Source of the DNA: Flaveria trinervia
Lineage: Eukaryota > Streptophyta > Magnoliopsida > Asterales > Asteraceae
Assembly (NCBI GenBank): GCA_025506515.1
Contig: CM046452.1
Location: forward strand, 46,751,168 to 46,815,167
Direction of reading: 5' to 3'
Length of the DNA stretch: 64,000 nt
Made by a program: the position numbers and the translations under genes. The number at the start of each line of letters is the position of its first letter. Position 1 is the first letter of the stretch. A model generated the notes under the pieces. It was not told where the DNA came from and ran no database searches. It saw nothing but the letters and a program-made list of their open reading frames with translations. Below, one piece after another: positions 56,168 through 64,000 of this stretch.

Positions 56168-56181
56168 AAGGGGGGTGGACT
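56168..56181 (+). other. E5 polypurine tract
   Basis: AAGGGGGGTGGACT, directly before the 3' LTR start TGTAACACC. Confidence 0.75.
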
Positions 56182-57937
56182 TGTAACACCCGATTATTTT
56201 ATAAGACAAGAAATGAAGAATAAAAGAAAGAAAAGCAATAAAGTCAGAGTGGAAGGACTAAAAGTGTCCAAAAGGATAAATCTTTGAAAAAGTTGGTGTA
56301 AAGGTGAGCATGGCCGCCCACCCTCCCTTCACATCACACTTTCGTTCAGTTTTAGAGAGGGAGAGCAGAACTTTGGGGCTGAAAATGTATTAAAATGAGT
56401 TTTACAAAGTTTATGTATGTTTACCTGTATGTATTATGCATGTTGGATGTTAATTCTTGAATGCTTATAGGTTATTCATGTTTAGAATAGCCATGCTAAG
56501 CTTAGAACAGATGGGTTTGATGATTGGGTTTGTAAACATACTAGAAACCTGTTACACAAAAGGTCCATGCGCCTAGTTAAGGCTCATGCGCCTGAAAATG
56601 TCTTAGAAAGATTTAAGCGTAATCCATGTGCCTGAACAGTAGCCCATGCGCCTAAGGTTGCCTTAGAAATGTTTAAGTATAGCCCATGCGCCTGAACAGT
56701 GGTCCATGCGCCTAGAAATATTAGTCGGACAACTAAGTGTAGGGCCATGCGCCCAAATAGTGCCCATGCGCCTAAGTGTTCATACGCCCAAATAGTGCCC
56801 ATGCGCTTGAATAGTTCATGCGCCTAAGTGATAATATGATTAAGTGTTGGCTAATGCGCCTACATAGTGATGAAACGCCCAAACAGGGCTCATGCGCCCA
56901 AATAGTGTCAAAGTGCCTAAGCACTTAGAAATTTTTATAGAATTTTCTAGGAGTCTATGCTTTTAGGGTTTTGACCGAGGGTTAACTAGGGCTTATTTAT
57001 GATGATGTTTCATGCATGGTTATGATTTTTCCTTATACTGTTATTGCTATTATTATTATTATAGTATGTGACTTTACGTGGTATGTTTATTATCGTAACG
57101 TAAAGTATATCATAATAATAAAAAGAAAGAGCAATAAAGAAAAGAAGAGGAACATTAATAAAAATATTAACAAGTCTTGCAAGCTTACAGGAGGTACACG
57201 ACCATGTTGTCGTTAGCTCAACTATGCTGTGGGTTAGCTACCCTATTATGCACACAGGGCCAATCAATTGAGATTGGCAGGACATTTGCAGCGTACCCTA
57301 GGTGATTGGGTCGGCCTTGTATACAGTACAAAGAACCCTTTCAAGGGATATAGTTGACCCTTTCGAGGGATATAGTTGACCCTTTTGAGGGATATAGATG
57401 GCCCATCATCCGTTTTCCATCACGCATACAATTAGGGTATTGCTCATTGGTCCATACAGAATGTGAAAGATAAAGATAAAAGTTTACAGAACAGACAAGG
57501 CATACAGTAAAGAGAACGAACAGTATCTGTTCATATAGTTAATGTGTGCTCGCATATATAGTAAAGAGTTGTATTTTACAGAAAAGAGTATTTTGACATA
57601 CAACATACAGAATGTATTTTATCACTTTAAAACTAGAACTCACTCAGCAACGCTGACTTTTTACATTTTCAGTTGGCAGGTGATTATGCTGAGGATGGCA
57701 CGAGGGTGAAGCTACTCGATAGGGAAAGACTGACATCCATTCGTATTTTATGTTGTTGTTGTTTTGTAATGCAGTAAAACAATTCTTTTGTAAATAGTTA
57801 AATGATGATGTATTGCTTAACAACAATATTTAAATGAAATGAATGGTTTTTGATAAATTATTTCCGTTGCTTAAGTTTGTATAATTGTAATGTTTAAGTT
57901 GGTATAATTGTAATGTTTAATGTTTAATTGTAATGTT
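56182..57937 (+). repeat. E5 3' LTR (two deletions)
   Basis: Aligns to the 5' LTR but lacks about 252 bp (5' LTR 49373-49624, joined at about 56372) and the last 55-60 bp (junction to X at about 57937). Short matching bases at both junctions (CTT; GTTTA/GTTAG) suggest small illegitimate deletions. Confidence 0.9.
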
Positions 57938-58568
57938 TAGGTCTTTGATGGGTTGTAACTTGGCTCGGACTCAGGTAAGGATTATTTGGAAAAAGTGGCT
58001 AAATGCTAAAGAAGACGGTCTTGGATTATTTTTCTATACTAAACTACAAAGAAAGCAGTAAAAGGCTCCCTATACAATACTTCAAGCTAGAAGGGATATG
58101 CTAACTTGATGACTCATTTAAGGTCAGATTGTCAAGACCGTATTTTGCTTTCAAAAACATTACTTCATCTTTCACCCATAGACACCCAAAACTCTTCTTT
58201 CCTAAGGATTGTTCAGCTTGAAGCCTAATAGCACCCAATCGGATAAGTTCTGTGTATTCATATTGGGATTCGATTTGGTTCCTTTTGCATTTTCGATTGT
58301 GGGATCAGTCCTCTCAGAATGCGGTTTCTTCACATGATTCTAGTTTAAACTTCTGCGACTTGATTCTTTCATCTTTGAGACATTTTTAAGTAGGAAAGGA
58401 TGTGATGAAAGATTGGAACAAGTGTGGCATTTATATACAAGTCGTTAAAGGTGAAAACGGGGGCATGCTTGCCCAGGTATGACCCTATGCTTGGTAGAAC
58501 AATCATTGCTTTTCTATCAATCTCTAGTTGCTTGTGGTCTTCATTAGAATAGTCTTCAATAACTTTCT
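57938..58568. repeat. X and gag fragment, copy B, between E5 and E3
   Basis: Homologous to 47299-47935 of copy A. The end (58540-58568) is the start of the Copia gag remnant on the minus strand (VIEDYSNED-like), cut by E3. Confidence 0.88.
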
Positions 58569-59299
58569 TGTTAGGACCTGGTATTTGAATGAAATACCTA
58601 GTGATTAGCGTGTAAACCAGATCAAATAGTGCGGAATCCTATTTGATTGGCGATCCAATCAGTGAGAACACACAAAGAATCAATCAAGAATTGAAACTAA
58701 CATTAGAAATCGATTGGGATTCGATCTAATGTGTTCTATGAACTTGGAGAACGAATTTGGGAGGTTTCTGGACGGCTAGGGTACGTCTGGAATCGTAATT
58801 AATCGAGAGTTATTATTTTCACGAATTGAGTTGTATTTATAGGTTGGTATTATTCAATCGTGCGACTGAACCATTAGTATGTTTCAGTCGTGCGATTGAA
58901 CCATGCGGTTGATTCATCCGCACGACTGAGTGTTCAGTCGTGCGACTGAGCCAATCTTATGTGTCAATCATACGACTAATCCAGTCACCCAGTTCAGTCG
59001 TGCGACTGAGTCATTCGTATAAAGTTGTTCATGCTAATGGTCCATTCGCATGGGCCATTCGCATGATAACTTTATTATTTTAAGTTTGAATGTATTAATT
59101 AGTAAACATTATATGTAAACATTCAACCAATCACTAACCTAATTAATTAATTTAATATCAACTTATTAATGAAATATTAATCATTACAAATCACAAACAA
59201 CCAATATCATTTCATTAATCATATCAAATTACACCAGAATTAGATAAACAAGATCTATTATATTTCATATCATGATCTAGGGACATACATGTATCAACA
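58569..59299 (-). repeat. E3 3' LTR
   Basis: 731 bp; same ends and layout as the E2 LTR. Minus-strand palindrome array 59060-58855 followed by a TATA box (58833-58842, CTATAAATAC on the minus strand). Flanked on the left by TTTCT; the right duplication is outside the window. Confidence 0.93.
58833..59065 (-). promoter_or_regulatory. E3 U3 palindrome array and TATA box
   Basis: Same arrangement as in E2: six or seven CAGTCGTGCGACTG-type words, then CTATAAATAC within 15 bp. Words are conserved in spacing but vary in the third and central bases. Confidence 0.68.
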
Positions 59300-59313
59300 A
59301 ACTCCCCCTGGAC
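59300..59313 (-). other. E3 polypurine tract
   Basis: The minus strand reads TCCAGGGGGAGTT before TGTTGA, one base shorter than in E2. Confidence 0.88.
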
Positions 59314-59323
59314 CTAGATCTCT

Positions 59324-62300
59324 CTAATCTCTTGTTTTCTGCATAACCTCTTTGTATTTGTCGTACTTCTCCTCTTTTGTGACTCCCGTGTGAATCTTAA
59401 ACGCGAAGCAGAGTCGTATAACTTTCTGGAACTGAAGAGCTTGTACAATATCTTGCGTATCATAGAATAGTGGCCACTTGTATAGCGTATAGACATCACT
59501 TTTCGACAGGTTTGTAAGCCACATCGGGTCGAATACCCTGATAGTATCGATTTGTCCCTCTTACTTAAGACTATGACCGTTTCAGCTGTTCTCCAATCAT
59601 AATACCACCACTTAAAATGTGGAGTGAAATCCTGTGGCATTTCCTGAGTGGGATTCTCGACATTGTGCGAGGAGGATTCCACTTCAACACTATCTTAGGC
59701 TTGCTAGTAATGACATCAACCTCAGACCATCTGATATACCTAGTAGGCTGTTGAGGTATGAAGTTAACCCATCTAGTGTGGTACTCCTTCTTTAGGGCAG
59801 TCTCAAACCAGCCTGACATCTTCCTCGGGTCAGCATACAAAAGCCTTAGTTTGGCCAGCTGGTTGAGCTCAAAACCTGGTAGGGTCTTCAGATCATGTGG
59901 GAATCTGAAGTACTCTATGTCCTGTTCTCTCTTAACTGCATACGCATTTAGATCTTCAAAGTACGCCCATGCTATGATCCTTCCTGACACCCTGTTATGT
60001 TTCTTGACTCTATAGAGTTTCATGTAGGAATCCTTCTTTGGTGCAGTACGTGGGCTCTAACTTCTTCAAAACATGCAGCCCACTCAGCCTTTCGAACGTC
60101 AACAGCATCATTTGAAAGTTGGGCTGTGTCTTCTGCTTTCTCTGTTTCTTGCTCCATATTGTTCAACACTTCAATAGTATTTCTGACCAGGGATTCACCC
60201 AGATTTGGGACCATATTACCCTCATTGTCTGCGTACTGAGGGTGCTCCTCGGCAGTGACATCTTCGATCTCTACATCATCAACATCGTTGAACTCTTTGT
60301 CACTAATCGAATCGCATGTCGGAGCATCTTTTACTATTTCATCTGGATTTAGCGCGAAAAGCTCGGCGAGTTGCTCATTTGTTAGATCATGAATTATTTC
60401 CCCTTCTTCAGGGGTGTAATTCACTGACCTCCTGACAATCCCTTGCAGGTCAAGTATCATCGTTAGCTGAGACTTAACCTGCTGAAGGGGAGCAATGTCA
60501 AATTCATCTCTTTGGTAATTTTGATCTGTTTGATTTAAACATTTCACACATAAATCATTAGTAATTCATCAAACAGAAAGGCATTAAAATAATATAAACA
60601 TTAAGTACATTGTGTTCAATTACATGATTCAAATACAAAAGAAGATAAATACATAATCATCTAATCTTTACTTTTTTCTTGTATCAAGGTTTCATCACTT
60701 GTAGGGGCAGAGGTAGAGGCTGATTGATCTTGTCTGTTCTTAGTCCTGTTCTCTTGACCTCTAGCAGTGGCCGATGCAGGTGCATCCCCTCCTTCTGCTT
60801 CTTCATCATCGTTACTCTCTTCATCTTCATCCAGATCATCATCATCACTATCATCACCATCTCCCTCTTTAATCTTCAGAGACTCATCTTTAGATCCTTT
60901 AAGTTTGAGCATGATGGTCCTCTTAGCATTCTCCAACTCTTCAATTTTTTTAGCATAAGTGACTCTATGCTCTTGGAGTTGGGCGATCTCGAGGCTCTGA
61001 GCAGCTATTTGCTGGGCCTGCTCCTTGATTAGCCGATCCTGCTCGAGATCTGATGTGACTGCACAGTAGTGAGATCTGCAAGCTGTCGGATCTGTGCAGT
61101 CTTCTCTTCATCAGCAGCTAACAGTCGTATCACCATACGGTTTAGCACTGACAGCTGGTCCTCTACCCCAAATTGAGGTAGATGAGATCCATATATACGT
61201 GCAGGATCAGATGAGGGTCCTGATTAGTGGCTAGTGGTGGTGGTGGTTGTGGTAAAGATTGGGTTAGGTCTGTGAGATATTGGAGGTGATGTAGGAGGGA
61301 AAGATATGGTGGTGGTTGGTATATTTACAGTGGTGGGAGGTGTGGTAGTGGTAGTGGTAGCTGTGGTGGCTGTGGTGGTGGATGGTGTGGCTGTAGAAGT
61401 GGTAGGGATGGTGGTAGATGTAGTGGTAGCTGTGGTGGCTGTGGTGGCTGTGGTGTGTACGAAGGTGAGTCTTCTTCTCTTCTTCTTCTGGCCGTGGGGC
61501 TGAGCCATCCGTTTCTTCCTCGATCCAGTCGAGGTGGATGCTCCCCCTAGAACACGGCTAGTAGACTCAGGAGCATAGCTGGGATCTACTGTCGTCTCTC
61601 CCAAATCCTTGGGGCGTTCACCAACCGCCCGGAGTCCATACTCGGTGGGAACAACCTTTCTTCCCACGGTCCTCGTCAGGGGCTCCTCATCTGACTCTTC
61701 TTCCTCCTCACCAGGTATGAAGTCCTGGTGGAAGCCTGCAGACTCAGCTATGTCGCCTGTTGGGGCAGACACTGGGGGTATAACATCTGAAGTTGTGCCC
61801 CTCGTTGGAGTAGGCATATCATCCCCAACATCCTCACTATCATCATCGTCTGAATCATGCTCTGGGAGCAACAACCTCTCATCATCTGAATCGCTGTCAT
61901 CATGACGCCATTTGCGTCTACCTGGTGCCACATATCGTTCATTTGCCAGATGGCCGATCAACCTTTTTACCTGGGGCTTTACCTGCTTGCCACGATACAC
62001 TCTCATGCGACCCAAAGTCGTGTCATCCATAACCTCTAGGGCAACCGTATCATGTTTCTCCTTGGGAAGTAATGGCAGCTTCTCGTTAAAGATTAGCTGC
62101 AGAAATCTAGGATACATACAAAAACCCTCCTTCCCCTTGGCCTCCAGATTCTCCACCAGATACGAGAAGATCATGCTCGAGAAGCTGAAGGGGTGGTTCA
62201 GCACCAGTGCCACATAGGCATTCTGAATCTGGTCTGACAGGTCATCAAACCCACCCCTTCGAGAAGCAATACACTTCAGGATCACATGCGCCAAGTATTT

Positions 62301-62708
62301 ATACTGGGGACACAGGTTGCTCTTGTTGAGCACACCTGAGTTGATGTCCCCAGCATATTTAATCCTGAGGAAGCAACCTCTGACTGTAAGTGGATGTAGT
62401 CTGGTGGGTTGATCCGTATCATCCCCAAAATCAAGTACTCTCTGGATGTCAGCTGCTGTAATTTCAATGTCATGACCATGAATGGAGCTCCGTATGCTGT
62501 AAGGCTCATGTGAACGATCTACGGAGGCATTTTCCCAGAAAGCCTGATGTAACGACCTGTAAGGAGTACACTGTGTGTATATGGCTTTATGTATCCGAGA
62601 GCATCGAAGGAATGCAATAATATCTGTAAACTCGGCTCCATTCCGAGTCGTATGGTCCAAATGAGCACATATATTGTGCTTTGGATTTATGGACCATCTA
62701 TCAGCCAT
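59324..62708 (-). pseudogene. E3 extra gene after pol (two coding exons)
   Basis: Start MADRWSINPKHNICAHLDH at 62708 (an in-frame upstream Met at 62747 lies before the splice acceptor and is not used here). Exon a 62708-60672: uninterrupted for 494 codons (N-terminal domain, acidic linker, RKKRMAQPHGQKKKRRR basic patch that could act as a nuclear signal, long Thr-rich tract), then a stop at 61224, where the frame shifts into the coiled coil (LLAADEEKT-type) and a D/E-rich end. Intron 60671-60526, phase 1. Exon b 60525-59324: DEFDIAPLQQVKSQLTMIL, YADPRKMSGWFETALKKEYH, HFKWWYYDWRTAE, WPLFYDTQDIVQALQF, stop 59324-59326. Three frame changes. Function unknown. Confidence 0.78.
60526..60671 (-). 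other. Intron inside E3 extra gene
   Basis: 146 bp, GTAAAG...AAACAG on the minus strand, phase 1. Homologous in position and splice ends to the 137-bp intron of E2. Confidence 0.7.
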
Positions 62709-62712
62709 TGAC

Positions 62713-63253
62713 CTGAAACACAAGACACGGAACCATTTGTAAGTCATACATTCAAAATTCAGTTCAAAGTGTATAGTTTAAATTCAATCCGATACATTCG
62801 TGTGAATGAATCATGCGACTGGAATCAGTCGTTTGTTCTTTCGTGCGACTGAGCTCGTTCGGGTGAATGAGACATGCGACTGAGTTCAATTTGCTGACTG
62901 AGTCTGCGATTGGTTCAGTCAGCCGACTGAACTCATTCGCATGGTTCATTCTGCCGATTGATCCAATCGCAAGATTCAGTCGTGCGATTGGAGTTCATCC
63001 GGACGATCAATCGCATGACCCCCTGTTCAATTGACTGAGGTTCGAATCTTGACCTAATTCAAGTAATTTAACATGGCTTAATGGTCCATTAGACTCGCCA
63101 TCTTGTCACTATGACCTATTAAACTTAATTTTAACATTTAGCTTAGTTTATGTAGGTTATTAGGGCATTTTTCAATCTGATCAATGTTTCATTCGAATAA
63201 CCCAAATTTGACTCAAGATCTTCTGATTTCTATAAGGTTTAACTGCAATGTAC
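62713..63253 (-). other. Candidate 5' leader intron of E3 extra gene
   Basis: Donor CAG/GTACAT at 63253, acceptor TTTCAG ending at 62713, 4 nt before the ATG. Contains a palindrome array (63020-62785). The E2 counterpart has the same donor distance from TATA (137 versus 138 nt) and the same acceptor-to-ATG distance. Confidence 0.55.
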
Positions 63254-63390
63254 CTGTATACTTGTCAATCGAATGTCAGAAGATCAATAGCAATGTGAAA
63301 AAATATCTCTAGAAATTTTGGCAGAGTAACGGGAAAGAAAGCGATTTGGGTGCGATTGGGAGTGATGAGTGAAATGCGATCGACTGAGGC

Positions 63391-63780
63391 TCTTTAAATA
63401 CTGACCCTAATTTCAATCGGCCAACTGGCCTCATTCGCTCAGTTCATTCGGCGACTGAGGTTCAGTCGTGCGATTGGTCCAGTCGGTCGCTTTCAGTTGG
63501 CTGACTGAGTCTCAGTCGGTCGACTGACTCATTCGTGCCCTTTCATTACTTTCTCAATTAACCGACTAAGTCTCAGTCGGTTGACTGACTCATTCGCACC
63601 CTGTCATTCGGTCGAAAGAATCATTCTTAAACGCCATTCGGGTGAATGACTAATTTCATGTCCAGTCGTGCGAATGGGATCCATTCGCATGGTTGGTCCA
63701 TATTCATGGTCCAATCGTGCGAATGGGATCCATTCGCATGGTTGGTCCATATTCATGGTCCAATCGTGCGAATGGGTCAC
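63391..63780 (-). promoter_or_regulatory. E3 internal promoter: palindrome array plus TATA
   Basis: On the minus strand about twelve near-palindromes (CAGTCGACCGACTG, CATTCGCACGAATG types) precede TATTTAAAGA (63400-63391). 63664-63775 includes a direct duplication of about 59 bp. Same architecture as E2 26395-26688. Confidence 0.65.
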
Positions 63781-63844
63781 ACTTGGTAGATTTTCTGCCA
63801 TTTTGAACATTTTAACCTTTTGAAATAGACATTATAAGTTTTGA

Positions 63845-63945
63845 TCATCTCAGACATGATCATTTTTAACCAATTTGAGTCACCTCAGACGTGACTGCTT
63901 TAAACTTGAAAGTTCATGTGGTCATCTCAGACATGACCCATTCAG
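63845..63945 (-). repeat. Three TCATCTCAGACATGA palindromes in E3
   Basis: Near-palindromic units at about 63847, 63881 and 63922. Two homologous units occur at the same relative place in E2 (26250-26310). A second motif class, distal to the main array. Confidence 0.7.
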
Positions 63946-64000
63946 TGAGTTGATCACTTATCGATTATCATGATGTAGTCAGGCAAACAAACTAGCTAAA

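Larger units (their letters stand above)
49180..57937 (+). mobile_element. E5: Gypsy chromovirus, plus strand
   Basis: LTRs 49180-51228 (2049 bp) and 56182-57937 (two deletions), initiator-Met PBS, gag, PR, RT, RH, INT and a chromodomain end: Tekay/Del-like chromovirus. Inserted in copy B of X. The right end, its target duplication and about 80 bp of X are lost in a deletion joining the LTR at 57937 to X. Long frames are broken mainly by CAG-to-TAG changes plus a few indels. Confidence 0.93.
58569..64000 (-). mobile_element. E3: Copia element of the E2 family, truncated by window edge
   Basis: Minus strand: 3' LTR 58569-59299, PPT, extra gene (62708-59324), leader and internal promoter arrays up to 63780. 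gag and pol lie beyond the window. LTR termini (TGTTGATACATG / CCTAACA), PPT and extra gene are those of E2, so this is a second, diverged member of the same family. Confidence 0.93.

Noticed and set aside
61306..61503. Plus-strand valine-rich ORF
   Set aside because: Antisense of the Thr-rich tract in the E3 extra gene.
1..64000. tRNA, rRNA or other structural RNA genes
   Set aside because: None seen. The only tRNA-like matches are 12-13-bp primer binding sites.

Overview
This is a repeat-dense window from a flowering-plant nuclear genome. The evidence is one spliced plant gene, plant-type Ty1/Copia and chromovirus Gypsy retrotransposons primed by initiator-tRNA-Met-like sites, and a plant PIF/Harbinger transposon. 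A core eudicot is very likely. I lean towards Asteraceae because Copia elements with this extra gene look familiar from there, but that is recollection and not something the sequence proves.

Layout. 1-12573: E1, a minus-strand Copia element cut off by the window edge. It is broken at the RT active site by a solo LTR (5906-6512) with a 5-bp target duplication. 12574-16606: the only host gene, a four-exon minus-strand gene for an aluminium-induced/TSJT1-like protein with YGL and LRDR motifs. 16607-35859: a PIF/Harbinger transposon (TIRs, TTA duplication, Myb/SANT-like ORF1, DDE transposase) that carries an LRR-receptor-kinase exon fragment. Its ORF1 is split by E2 (17468-31594), a complete 14.1-kb Copia element with a perfect AAACT duplication. 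36607-46862: E4, a minus-strand chromodomain Gypsy element (TAAGG duplication), sitting in an older LTR-like sequence called X here. 46232-58568: a tandem duplication of the E4 end plus X plus a Copia gag fragment. Its second copy was hit by E5, a plus-strand chromodomain Gypsy element (49180-57937), and then by E3. 58569-64000: E3, a minus-strand Copia element of the E2 family, running off the right edge.

What stands out. E1, E2 and E3 carry an extra gene between pol and the 3' LTR. In E2 and E3 this gene looks host-like: its own TATA box, a leader exon, a leader intron ending 4 nt before the ATG, a first coding exon (N-terminal domain, acidic and T/P-rich linker, coiled coil), a second short intron at the same place and phase, and a second coding exon with a W/Y-rich domain. 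Arrays of short near-palindromes, with a different word in each family, lie upstream of the TATA box in the LTRs and again upstream of the TATA box of the extra gene. E1 uses CTTCGGAAG. E2, E3 and the solo LTR use variants of CAGTCGCACGACTG. The Gypsy elements and X carry arrays of other words. My inference is that one cis-element array coordinates the genomic and the extra-gene promoters of the same element.

Almost every reading frame has 1-2-nt indels. This includes the young E2 (LTRs differ by about 11 substitutions in 706 bp) and one exon of the host gene, so either decay or uncorrected long-read indels must be considered. E5 also shows repeated CAG-to-TAG stops, as expected from decay of methylated CHG sites.
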